NCBI GenBank assembly: GCA_028564705.1
Contig: JAPXFQ010002101.1
Coordinates: forward strand, 56,435-120,434
Direction of reading: 5' to 3'
Source: Apricaphanius iberus
Lineage: Eukaryota; Chordata; Actinopteri; Cyprinodontiformes; Aphaniidae
Length of the DNA stretch: 64,000 bases
Below the pieces are notes generated by a model. It worked only from the letters and a program-made list of their open reading frames with translations. It ran no database searches and was not told the DNA's origin. A program made the position numbers and the translations under genes. Positions 34,740-45,014 of this stretch are shown piece after piece. Positions within the stretch are counted from its first letter, which is position 1. Every line of letters starts with the position of its first letter.

Positions 34740-35256
34740 TCCCTGAGTGAAAAAATAAATAAATAATAAAACTAAATTCTATCTAGAAGATTACTTTTCT
34801 TAATAAATTCTAAAACTAATTTATAGATACTGCATTCCCCATTTAACAATGTTTTTAAATTATACTTTTCATATCCTTTCTCTTTCAACTTTTCCTTTAA
34901 TATCCTCCTGTTTGTTATATATTTACTACAATAACACAATACATGTTCCACCGTCTCCTTATCTTTTCCACAATCACATCACAAGCCTGTTGGATGCTTC
35001 CCCATCAAATACAGAGTACTGTTTAACCCAGTATGTCCCATTCTTAATCTTGATATTATTGTTTGTTCTTTATTATTCACTTCCATAATTTTCATGTTGC
35101 CTACCTTTCTTTGAATACTAAACAAATGTCTTCCTTTTTCTCCTCTTATCCACAATTCTTGCCATTCACTCATCATATGCTTCTTAATCACTGCTTTTAC
35201 TTCTTTGTTACTAACAGGAATCTCTACCCATGTATTTAATTTAGTAGCTTGTTTAG
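34740..35256 (-). pseudogene. Nimb-like ORF2, C-terminal region after RNase H
   Basis: The minus strand reads AKQATKLNTWVEIPVSNKEV, then KGRHLFSIQRKVG, EQTIISRLRMGHTGLNSTL and then CDCGKDKETVEHVLCYC, a Cys/His-rich terminal motif. NLLDRI and a stop follow. It joins across the 35261-36710 insertion to the RNase H piece, which ends EGNEIVDFY. Confidence 0.75.
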
Positions 35257-35260
35257 CATA

Positions 35261-36710
35261 TGTAACCCTTGGGTTCCCAACATTAAATAGGTTTGTTATT
35301 TTTACAAATAACAAGAGTACATGTATCAGGATTAATGTTTTATTTGTTGTTTTTTGAAAAATTAAACAACACAAAAATTAATCATTGGGAGATACTCATT
35401 TCCCCTTTGTTTTGGGAAAATAAAATGACCAAACAATTTTTGGAACGGAGTTAATAAAATAAAAATAAATGCATAAGTAACAAACAAGCATAATAGGTAA
35501 AAGTTTCCTGTTAAAATATTTTGTTTTGTTACTTTAAGATTAAAAAGTGTTTTGTAGTTTGTATGTGATGTACAGCTCCACACGAGGTGTATAAAACAAT
35601 ACTGCTGGATGTTTGTTGTTCTGCTGCCCAAAGTCAGTCACTATTGGATGATTTCGCTGTATCTGAATTAGGATTGGCTGGGAGGCGGGATTTAGGAGCA
35701 GTGAGAGAGCCGTGAAAACAACTGAAAAAGAACACGCGAGGAAGGCTGAGCAGAAAAACTTGAGGATTCTGCTGCAAGTTTGGAAGACTTTTGGCTGTAA
35801 GTTCCAACTGCAAGTACCGAACTAGTTTGTGGACCGGCGGCTGCCACTGACAGACAGTTCTAAGAGAAGAAGCCAGCGTGAGTGGAGGTGATTGTTGTGA
35901 TTCTGCACGTGAGTCGGCTGAGGGGGAGAAACGAGGCTGAGGTGGATCTGCAGCTGGGCCTTGGGGCGCGTTTCCCGTTTCTGCAGCAACAGGTGTGGAT
36001 TTTTTGGACCGTGCTTGAAGAGATGAGGTAAAGGAGACAGTAAAGCAGCCATTAACTGTGGGGTAAGAAGACTGGAAAGATGCAAAGAGTATCAGGCCTG
36101 CAACGGGGTGGGTTAATTTAAATATTTGCATTTGTTTTGTTTCTATATTTAATTTTTTTGTAGTGGGCCCACTTAATTAAAAAAGAGAATGTTCTTTTTG
36201 TTATTTGAATGTTCATAAACCTAAGGAATACTGGTTGTGGTTAATATTATAATACAATCTAGTCTGATCTCCATTTAAGTTGAAGAAAAAAAATAAAAAG
36301 AAAGAAAAAGTTATTCGGGAAATAAGATTTTTTTGTGTGATCATTTTAGTTTTATGACTAGAGCCTACAGTGATTTACAGAATTATTTGCAGTTGTGTTT
36401 AAAACTCTTAATCCCGATTGAAGATCTGTGAAGAAGATTCTTTAATTTTAAGGAGGTCGTTACATTTTCCCAAAGTGGTTTAGCAGATATTTTATTTGAG
36501 AACTCATAAATAAAAGCTGTCAATTTTTTACAATGTCTCATTATTGATGGGTCAGACACAATTCAGAGTTCTAACTTCAAGAGTTTTCAGACATCAATAG
36601 AGGTAAATTTACTAACCAAAATTCCTACTAAAGGTGTACTTAAGGTGCATGGTTAGGTAGGTCGAACCCAGAGCGCTATATTTAGTGTGTAACGCCAATA
36701 AAGCGCTACA
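35261..36710 (+). mobile_element. Putative 1.45-kb solo LTR (TG...CA), TSD CATA
   Basis: Begins TGTAACCC and ends GCGCTACA. The four bases CATA occur on both sides (35257-35260 and 36711-36714). Removing it restores the Nimb-like ORF2 across the site. In the plus orientation there is a TATA-like gtgtataaaac at 35588 and aataaagcg 10 bp before the end, as in an LTR poly(A) signal. No gag or pol is present. Because TGTA/TACA is palindromic the orientation rests only on these signals. A long solo LTR is the best explanation; a nonautonomous LTR-like unit is the alternative. Confidence 0.6.
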
Positions 36711-36714
36711 CATA

Positions 36715-37293
36715 AAAATCTACTATTTCATTTCCCTCCACTCCTTTATGTGCTGGGACCCACATAAATCTTATGTTTATTCCTAGTTTATCCAATCTAA
36801 AAATAATTTCATATATTTCTGTGATAATTTCTATCCTACTGACCGATGTTATTGATTTGATTGCCACTAGTGCTGACAGAGAATCTGAACAAATTATTCC
36901 TTTTTTAATTCTATTTTGTTCCATCCAGCTTAAACTAAATGAAATTGCTAATAATTCTACTGAATATAATGATAGATTGTTTGTAGTTCTTATTTTAACA
37001 TATTTTTCTAAACTTGGAATATAAAAAGAAAAACCTGTTCTTTCATCTTCTGGATTCTTTGAACCATCTCCATATATTGGAGTATAATTTTTATGAATAC
37101 TGTTTAAGCTGTTAAATACAATATTATCCCAGTTTCCTTTACCTTTATTTTCTTCCATTTTTCTTTTTATATAAAAGTCTATACTACAACCAGTAAATAT
37201 CCACTTTGGATATACTGAATATATACATTTCTTTTTAAAATTTATCTCCTTTAATTTATATATTTCTGCTAATTTATTTGCTTTTCCAATCAT
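36715..37293 (-). pseudogene. Nimb-like ORF2, RNase H domain
   Basis: 195 open codons on the minus strand. IYGDGSKNPEDERTGFSFYI corresponds to the first catalytic Asp block. YSVELLAISFSLSWME has the Glu, and IICSDSLSALVAIKS has the second Asp. FMWVPAHKGVEGNEIVD has the terminal conserved His region. The catalytic residues appear present. It ends at the CATA target of the 1450-bp insertion. The RT that should precede it is missing. Confidence 0.8.
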
Positions 37294-37370
37294 AGCCTAC
37301 TCTCATATATTTTTCATTTCTATTTTCCCAAAAAAGAAACATTTCTTTATCAATTAAAAATTATTTTTCT

Positions 37371-37636
37371 GTAAATGGTAAATGGATGGACTGAACTTAT
37401 ATAGCGCTTTTCTAGTCTTACTGACCACTCAAAGCGCTTTACATTGAAGCCGCATTCACCCAATCACACTCGCATTCATACACTGACACCCAACATGGCT
37501 CGGTAGGACAATGTAGATTTTGGGGGTTAAGTGCCTTGCCCAGGGGCACATCGACATGTGACTGGAGGAAGCTGGAATCGAACCTACGACCCTCCGATTG
37601 CAAGCCAACTACTCTACCACTGAGCCACAGTCGCCC
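37371..37636 (-). mobile_element. tRNA-derived SINE (minus-strand copy)
   Basis: About 265 bp, nearly identical to 45234-45490. On the minus strand it has an A box TGGCTCAGTGG, a B box GGTTCGATTCC (complement at 37574-37584), a body with cccctgggcaaggcacttaa, and a 3' end aaagcgctatataagttcag that resembles the L2 LINE tail. It interrupts the Nimb-like LINE. Confidence 0.9.
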
Positions 37637-37639
37637 CTG

Positions 37640-37754
37640 TGTACTTCCCTGTATACTTGCCCAATAATTTAATAATTGTTTGAATCTCAAAGTAATTGCC
37701 ATTTCTCCCATTTCAACTTGCAACGAAGCTATAGGAGTTGACTTCATAGCTTCA
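37640..37754 (-). pseudogene. Nimb-like ORF2, pre-RNase H fragment
   Basis: The minus strand reads EAMKSTPIASLQVEMGEMAI, then TLRFKQLLNYWASIQG. It is the connection region just before RNase H in I/Nimb LINEs. It is bounded by an L2 end on one side and the SINE on the other. Confidence 0.6.
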
Positions 37755-38451
37755 TAGGCCCTCACCTCTGGAACAGGCTGCCAGAGGACCTCAGGGCCGC
37801 AGAGAATGTTAATGTTTTTAAGAGCAGGATCAATACTCACCTTTTTAGCTTAGCCTTTAACTAATTATTATTTATTAATATATTTTTAACCGCTCAGCAT
37901 GTTTTACCTGATTTAATTTTTAGTTTAGCTTTTAACTGTTTATTTATTAATCTGCTTTGCATTTTTATTATTTGTTTTACACTTATTGTTTTATACTTTA
38001 TATACTTTATATTTTATAAACTTTATATTTTAATGTATTTTAATCTTTCTTGCCAGTGTTTCCTCTCTGGGGGGCCCCCTGCATCGGGGGCGGTGGTCGG
38101 CTGTGGCTGCCTGGGTGCCCCCCAGGTAGCGCTTGGGTGGAGGTGGGGGTACCAGCCCTCCCTCCTCTGGGCGCCCTGGGTGGGAGCCTTGGCTGCTGCT
38201 GTTGATCTGCTGCTGCTGATGCAGATGGCTCCATGATGGCATTTCCTGGCTCATCTGTACTCAGCCCGCTTTTTGTAGCTTCTAAGTGTGTGTGTGTGTG
38301 AGTATGGCTGATGGGTTGGGTTGGGAGGGGGTTGTATTTGCATTGATGATTTTATTTTTGAAGGGGGGGTTGTAGTGTTATTTTAATTCTGTAAAGCACT
38401 TTGAGTAACTTTGTTTGTTTGAAAAGCGCTTTATAAATAAAGTTTGATTGA
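37755..38451 (+). mobile_element. L2 LINE 3' end
   Basis: Starts with [21 protein letters not shown], the C-terminal end of L2 ORF2 (also at 59360-59480). A 3' UTR follows, ending cgctttataaataaagtttg attga. A GC-rich section at 38060-38240 is part of the UTR or a small insertion. It replaces most of the RT domain of the host Nimb-like LINE, so the insertion was probably accompanied or followed by a deletion. Confidence 0.75.
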
Positions 38452-39198
38452 TTCTATCCTCTGATAGATTGTCATTACTATTTATTTTAACAAAAGTTTT
38501 AGCTAATACTTCTGCTTTGTCCTCATTTTTAATAACTAACTCATCTCCTATTTTGACTACTGGATAATTCCATTCTCTATAAATTCCTTTCATTTTCCTT
38601 ATCATTCCCCAGACTTCATTTATTGGAGTTGTTCTTCCAATTTTATCACAAAAACTTCTCCAACTTTCCCTTTTTGTTATTTTTATTACTTTCCTTACCT
38701 TTGCTTGTAATCTTTTATAATTTATTAAATTGTCATAATTATGAGTCTTTTTTAATACTTTTAAACTTTTATTTATTTCCTTAATTGCTTTCTCACAATT
38801 CTGATTCCACCAAGGAACAGTTTTCCTGTTCATACTTCCCTTACTTTTTGGTATTGTTACCTCTGCTGCTTCAATAATAACTTTTCTAAAAGTTTCTTCT
38901 ATTTTTTCCACATTATTCTCCAAATTTACTTTCTCTTGATTTTCTTCACATACATTTTTTAATTTACTCCAATTCGCTTTATTAAAGATCCATCGTCCTT
39001 CCCTTTCCCCATTTGATGATTTTTTTTAAAATCATGTATAATTATAAAAATAGGATAATGATCACTACCTACTAAATTATCTTGAACATCCCAATTACTA
39101 TTTCCTGCCAACTCATTTGATATTAATGTAATATCGATAGCCAATGTTTTCCCTGTATTTATATTTACTCTTGTCCCTCTTCCATCATTTAAATTCAC
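38452..39198 (-). pseudogene. Nimb-like ORF2, endonuclease end and linker
   Basis: The minus strand from 39198 reads NTGKTLAIDITLISNELAG and then VQDNLVGSDHYPIF (SDH box of the endonuclease). A frameshift follows in a homopolymer near 39030. The linker then reads KIEETFRKVIIEAAEVTIPK, KTVPWWNQNCEKAIKE and NEVWGMIRKMKG, to NDNLSEDRI at the L2 boundary. This is the normal order between endonuclease and RT. Confidence 0.75.
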
Positions 39199-39747
39199 TT
39201 AATTTAGTTCATCCATAAACTCTTCAATTACTTCTCCATTTAAGTCTGTTTTTTCTCCTCCCCATAAATTATTATGTGCATTAAAGTCCCCACAAATTAA
39301 CATATTTTTTTTATTATCTTCTATCATTAATTTCAATTTATCTAATTCTAATTTCTTACATGGATTATAATAGTTTATTATATATAATCTCTTATTATTT
39401 ATAAATATTTCTATGCTAATAAATTCTTCATTTTTCCCTATTTTAACAACTCTATAATTTATATCATTTTTAATAAATGTAGCACATCCTCCCCCTTTAC
39501 CTTCTTTCCCATCTCTTCTAATGACATTATATGGAACTAATTTAAACTCTATTTTATTATTTAACCATGTTTCTTGTATACATATTATATCTGGCTTTTC
39601 TATTTGTTCTTCTAGATATCTTTTAAACTCTTGACCATTTGGAATCAGACTTCTCCCATTCCATTGTAAGATTTTTACCATTTTTACCCTAGACCTCCTC
39701 CATCTTGGCTTGAGAGGGCACTCGGATTTTGTCTTACTTCCTCCCAT
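39199..39747 (-). pseudogene. Nimb-like ORF2, endonuclease N-terminal part
   Basis: 182 open codons: VKILQWNGRSLIPNGQEFKR, PDIICIQETWLN (Glu of the active site), GKGGGCATFIKND, and ICGDFNAHNNLWGG (Asp/Asn box). A single TAA (39199-39201) separates it from the SDH-containing remainder in the same frame. The domain is thus one nonsense change from continuous up to about 39030. Its start overlaps the 3' end of ORF1 (39684-40172) in another frame, as is usual in these LINEs. Confidence 0.8.
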
Positions 39748-40662
39748 GACAACTCATTTAAATCCAAATGATTTGCTGCAGCTTTTACTATGATTTGGAT
39801 TCTCTCTGTTTTTGACTTTTTCTCCATTGTAACATTGAATACCCCGGCTATAAATGTCACAAGCTTTTTCATATCTATCCATACTTTTCCTTTTATTTCT
39901 TTTTCCTTTTCTTTACTTAATTCTTCCGCTGACACACCCAATTTCCTCTCTCTATCTTTCCCCACCATTTTGACTGCTTCTGCATATGTCACTTTATTTT
40001 GAACTTTTGTTTGATTAATCTGGATCTCTCTTTTCATCATTTGACAACCTCCATATGCTGCACTATGCTCTCCTCCACAGTTACAACATTTTGGCTTTTC
40101 TCTGTTTCCACATTCCTCAAACCCATGATTCTCCCCACATCTCGGGCATCTCCTTTTCCCTTTTACAAACATTTGCTGTGTGATTAAATCGTTGGCAATT
40201 GAAGCATCTGATAGGTTTTGGAGTAAAGTTTCTCACTGAGTATGATATGTATCCCAAGAACACATGATGTGGTAAGCTTTCCCCTTCAAAGACTATCACC
40301 ACTGCTTCTTCCTCTTTTTTGACTCCATCCCGAAATTCTGTTAATCTCTTTACATCTTTCACTTTTGCTCCTCTCAAGTTAGCCTTGATTTCATCCACTG
40401 GTATCTCCACTGGAATTCCCCAAACCACTCCTTTTGGTCCTTGATCCCTGACTCCCACCTTGCTCACACTTATTACTTTATGTTTTCCTACTTCCTTCAT
40501 TTTGCGCGCTTTCTCTCTCTGATCTTCATTTTTACACACAATAAGTAGGTTTCCATCTCTTAACACTTTTGCTAACTTAATGTCACCTATTTGATTTTTC
40601 AGTATCATTGTTAGCTTGACTGGACTCATTTTATTTATTCCGTTTTCTTCATTGAATCTCAA
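39684..40662 (-). pseudogene. Nimb-like ORF1 (Gag-like, zinc knuckles)
   Basis: In two overlapping frames on the minus strand. The first (40662-40117) runs from KMSPVKLTMILKNQIGDIKL to CFNCQRFNHTANVC, a CCHC knuckle. After a -1/+1 shift near 40150 the second frame (40172-39684) continues RCPRCGENHGFEEC and CCNCGGEHSAAYGGC, two more knuckle-like motifs, then a basic tail. It would bind the LINE RNA. One frameshift separates it from an intact reading. Confidence 0.75.
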
Positions 40663-41385
40663 AATGATTTTAAATTCACTTCCCTCATCTTCTCCGCTCT
40701 TATTTACAACAGTTTCCTTTGCTTCCTTGTCTTTTCCTCTTCTGATCCGTACCCTCTTTTACTCTTCATTGTTTCCTGTTCATAATCCATACTATCTTCA
40801 CTTGTATAATTCTCAATGTCTCCCCACTCCTTCTCATTCACTACACAGCTGTGCCTACCCGCCATTGGTTAATCTCTTTCTTTTGGGGTTCTTCTTTTTG
40901 TTTCTTCCATTTGAATTCGTCTTCTTCTGAACATCCAGGCTTTTTCAAGATCTTTCCTTTTTCCATTCACTATCACTTTGTTCTCTGATAATCCTCCTTT
41001 CTTCATTTACGATTTTGGCACGAGTAAAGTCCGAGAGCACTGTCGTTGTGCTCATGCTCTCATACCGACTCCAACCGATCAAAAACGAAAACGGCTGCAC
41101 ACGCCACCACAGAGCCCACCTGTCCGCGCGCAGCAGACCTGCCTGTGGGCTGCTGGAAGCTAACCGCTATAAGGCTAACATTTAGGGGCGCGTATCGCCA
41201 TCTATGGTCAGGGAGTGGAACGTACTTCATTTAATAATTCGATTTACTGACTGACATGTAAACTGGGACTCTGGTCTCAGCAGGGGGAGCTCTTAGTCTG
41301 ATTAATGCTCAAAGCTCCATTAAGATGTGCATGGAAACATACTGACTATTAACTAGACCATCAATAACTGAAGGGTTAGAGAGGA

Positions 41386-41640
41386 AAATAATACTGAAAC
41401 AGATTAATTAAAATTGTTTGTTGCTTTGGTTTATTTATTCATTTCAAGCATTAAATGGTAGAATTGTTTAAAAGGTCAAAGTATACACTTTTAAAGGCCT
41501 TACCCTATCTTTACACAAGATCATCTTTCAAAGAAGCAACATTAAAAGGCAGACAAAAAATGTTTTATTTTTTTATTTTTTCACCTAACTTAACCTAACC
41601 AACTCACTACAAAATAAAAAAAGAGCAGTACAGTCAAAAA
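41386..41640. other. Unclassified AT-rich DNA
   Basis: No typed feature seen. Confidence 0.4.
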
Positions 41641-42110
41641 AACCAAAAGGCTCTCATCTCTACACCACCATCTTTCAACATAATGCTGGTCTGTACTGTT
41701 CTTCCTCATTTTTGTATAGATTATAGATTTGCACTTTGAATTTTCTTTTGAACTGGCTTATGTTAGATTACTCACTATCTTGACATCTATTACTGAGATA
41801 CATCTACCTTTATTTTGTTCAGAAAGCATTTATTTTTAAATTCAATTTCCCTCTTAGATGTTACCCTGCCTCCATGTTGGGGAAGTTGGTTTTGTCTTCC
41901 CTATAAGGTAGATTTCAACAAAATCAGGCAATTCAGTAGTCTGGTCTTTATAAAGAGTTTATTCATATGATGTTTGAATCCTGCCTGATTTAATATTCTA
42001 ATCACCCATTATTGGGTGATTTATTGTATTATATTAACTGTTTTTTAATTGCTCTTATAATACGTACCGCCCCACATTTCCGCACAGTTAGACAGTTAGG
42101 GGGAGATTAC
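41641..42110 (-). pseudogene. Probable LINE ORF2 C-terminus, strongly decayed
   Basis: The minus strand shows VRKCGAVRIIRAIKK-like, LRGKLNLKI and SNISQFKRKFKVQIYNLYKNE phrases separated by stops. The order and style match the C-terminal end of a class of fish LINE ORF2 proteins. No catalytic motif is left, so the clade is open. Confidence 0.4.
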
Positions 42111-42274
42111 AAAATAATATATGAATAGTTTTTTGACTGACATCATATTTTGTCTTTCATAGGATGGCAAGGGTCTGTGCTAACTTCCCCAGCAAATATT
42201 TTATTTATGGTTTCCAGCAGATTTTATGGTCCAAGATTAACCGAACAAATGTAGTTTCATTAACCATTTTAATG

Positions 42275-42345
42275 TTAATTCAATTCACTTTTATTTATAA
42301 AGCACCAATTCACAACAGATGTCATCTCAAGGGACTTTACCCGCA
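42275..42345 (-). repeat. L2 LINE tail fragment
   Basis: caattcacttttatttataa followed by gcaccaattcacaacagatg and tcatctcaagggactttac is the minus-strand copy of the L2 3' tail found at 57525-57590. Confidence 0.6.
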
Positions 42346-43254
42346 TGACAGTTTTTTAACATATTTATTAGGAACTGGAACCCATCTCGTGGGTATTTGC
42401 TCTCTCCCCATCGAGACATGAGTCTGCCTCCCTCTCCATAAGCTCTGTTTGCCTCTCATTGTGCTGCTGCTGCCATGTGAGAGTGTTATACCAGCATTGT
42501 TTAGTCAACAAAAAGATATGTCCTACGTCATCCAACTCCATCAGTGTTAGCAAACTGTCCATGACATTTATCAAGAATGTTCATGACTGCAACATTCTGG
42601 AATATTCCTCTGCTGCTCTTACTAAATACACAACCTTGGTAGACTCAACAAACCTACTGATTTAATTACCTAATATATACAAACTATTTATGTAATTGTA
42701 TTTCATATTATACAAAGCATTATTTAATATCTTAACCCAAGTTAAAAACAAGGTATGTTTAATATATATCATAAGAAATACTGTGAATGGGTGTCACAAC
42801 GTGGTAAAGTGAAACTGAATGCTATGCTTATGGATGACTTTGAGGCAGACTGTTTTTTAAATTAGTTTCTCCAAGGACTTTGCATTGAGGTAATTACAGG
42901 TTTTTGGAAGCAATTCCTCTTTAGAAAAAAACACACTTGTTAAGGATGGATGAAGCTGTGCTGCAGATCTGCAATGACAGGCAAACTTGCCGATATAAGA
43001 TTAAAATGATCCCACAGGACAGAAATCCTGCATTTTCTTTCTGATTCTATGGTGTGAAAGTGACTTTCCAGAAAGAGGTTTGATTAAACGACGTACTTCT
43101 GGCATAGAAGCATCCCGATGACAGATGGAGACGTTCCTGTTTTTAAACAAAGTTTGGCTCTTAAGTGACAGATGAAGCAGCAGCTGTATCGGTCACAAGT
43201 TTATTTCTTAAAGTGATACACACACCGATACGGGGTTTCGCTCTCTGACCTAGA
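42346..43254. other. Unclassified DNA
   Basis: No ORF or element recognised. Confidence 0.4.
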
Positions 43255-43399
43255 TAAATGTGCCAATGCATCGGTATTGCCAGGGCCACCTTAACCAGCT
43301 GATAGGCCCCAGGGCAGAGAAGCTCAGTAGCTCAGTAGTATTTAGTGACAGCGAGGAGAAAAGAGACAACAAGGATGAAAAGGAAGATGCCAGAGGTAG

Positions 43400-43705
43400 C
43401 TCAAAGCTAGATTACTCCAAAGTGATGCAAAAGTTCAGCGAACATTCTGTGCCGAAACGCAATGTCATTCACAACCGTGCATGTTTTTACAAGCGAGTAC
43501 AGAAGCTGGGTGAATCAGTGGAAGCGTTTGTGAGGAGTTCATATGAACTGGCTCAGTACTGTGAATTTTGAGGCATGAAAGACGAAGAAATCAGAGACAG
43601 AATAGTGATTGGCATATCAGACAGCGACGTGTCTCAGAAACTACGGCTAGAAGCTAATCTCACACTAGAAAAAATGACCCAAACCACGAGACTGTCATCA
43701 GTGCA
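43400..43705 (+). pseudogene. Gypsy gag fragment
   Basis: Reads DYSKVMQKFSEHSVPKRNVI, then ACFYKRVQKLGESVEAFVRS and YELAQYCEF. A TGA (43569-43571) follows, and then KDEEIRDRIVIGISD and [15 protein letters not shown] in the same frame. This is a retrotransposon gag domain of the type found in fish gypsy elements annotated as K02A2.6-like. Confidence 0.75.
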
Positions 43706-43938
43706 GATGCCAGCAGTTATGGCTTAGGAGCGACATTACTGCAGGTTCATGAGAACAAGTTAAAGCCAGTAGCTTTCTGTTCCTGCACACTAATAGACTC
43801 AAAAAAGAGATACAAACTGAAAAAGAGTGTTTAGCTGGGGTGTGGGCCTGTGAGAGATTTGCACCTAATTTTCAAGGCATGGATAGTTTTCGGCTACAAA
43901 CAGATCACAAACCACTAGTCCCTTTGATAAACACATAC

Positions 43939-44639
43939 TGTAGTAACCCGAGTATTGAAATATGCACACAGACATTACTGTTCATAGCCTTTACTAACAC
44001 TCAGCAGCCAGTACAGAAGAACGGCTTAGACAAGCCCAACAACATGCAGCATCCAACGTTCCACTGCTTAACTAGAGCCGGGGAAAAATAAAATGACAAA
44101 CAAAGGTTCCGGGTTCCACCCCGGGCTACACAGCAGAGAGTCCCTCTGCAACCCTTCTCTCTCTTTAAGTGCAAACATCACAAAGGCAAACCATAAAACA
44201 TTAATACAGACACTGTCAGATAAGTGCCTCTCCACCAGGACAAACATGGGTAGCAATATGAACATCAAAGTAGCCGCCTGCTCTGACAATTCATCAGGTG
44301 TCTCCTCTGACGGCTCCGACAGACCGTCATGTGACATCTCCACTTGCCCTGGAGCTACTGGCACCGCCACGGCCTCTGCAGAGCAGCCCACAATGACTTT
44401 GCGTGACATCCCGTGAAAACTCACCCCCCCCCCCCTTTAATATGGCGGACACGCACATGATCTTGGTGCCTGCGCACCTGTCTACCATCACATAATTCCA
44501 CGAAAAAAGATACTGGACCTGTCTGGCGGTGGATGACCCCTGGCAACTATGGTGAACCTATGGATAAGTTCTCGACATACAGACAGTCCCCTGGGTGAAA
44601 ATGTCTCTCTTTGGCATGAGAGCGAGTCCCTCTGCAACA
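43939..44639. mobile_element. Putative solo LTR, TSD CATAC
   Basis: 701 bp beginning TGTAGTAACC and ending CTGCAACA, with CATAC on both sides (43934-43938 and 44640-44644). Without it the gypsy RNase H reads through (DHKPLVPLINT...YDLDKAPLRVQRLL). It includes tccgggttccaccccggg, poly-C (44427-44437), and two copies of gagtccctctgcaac (44137-44152 and 44624-44638). There is no coding region. Confidence 0.6.
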
Positions 44640-45014
44640 CATACGACTTAGACAAAGCTCCACTCAGAGTTCAAAGACTACTAATGCGTCTTCTGAAGTT
44701 TTAGGTGGTGGCAGAGCATGTGCCTTGTAAACAACTGGTCATTGCGAACGCATTCTCCAGGAACCCGCTGAGCAACAAGGATGACAGCAGCGCTGACAAA
44801 GAGGTACAAGTTTATCGACAGTATGTTCTGTCAAAGATATTACTTTTGTGTGTGTTGCCACAAAAGTTGAGAGAAATCAGAGCAGCAACACAACAGGAAG
44901 AGGAGTTAACAAGAGTCATCAGCCTTATACACAAAGGTTGGCTACCAAAACACTCATTGCATCCTGCACTGCATGGCTACTATCCAGCACGAACACAACT
45001 CAGAGGCTGACGGA

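Larger units (their letters stand above)
34591..40960 (-). mobile_element. Nimb-like (I superfamily) LINE, decayed and interrupted
   Basis: Minus-strand order: ORF1 with zinc knuckles (40662-39690), endonuclease (39740-38960), linker (38950-38452), a deleted RT, a pre-RNase H piece (37754-37640), RNase H (37293-36715), C-terminal zinc-like region (35256-34760), and a 3' UTR ending in GAA repeats (TTC on plus, 34591-34652). RNase H after the RT and multi-knuckle ORF1 are features of I/Nimb elements. Insertions: a TG...CA block (35261-36710), a SINE (37371-37636) and an L2 end (37755-38451). It sits within MITE-like repeat X. Confidence 0.75.
33637..41385 (+). mobile_element. MITE-like repeat X, copy 2, split by later insertions
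   Basis: Left end cagtaagtgcgtttacatgc (33634-33653) and right end tgcatggaaacatactga (about 41329-41346) form an imperfect inverted repeat. Pieces of the body are at 33637-33825, 34428-34590 and 41030-41346. They match copy 1 at 30-31 kb in order. The pieces are separated by a GC-rich MITE (33826-34427) and a Nimb-like LINE (34591-40960). The superfamily is not assigned; the target duplication is unclear. Confidence 0.55.

Noticed and set aside
35634..36131. 165- and 87-codon minus-strand frames rich in Pro and Ser
   Set aside because: Both lie inside the TG...CA insertion, overlap in different frames and contain no motif.
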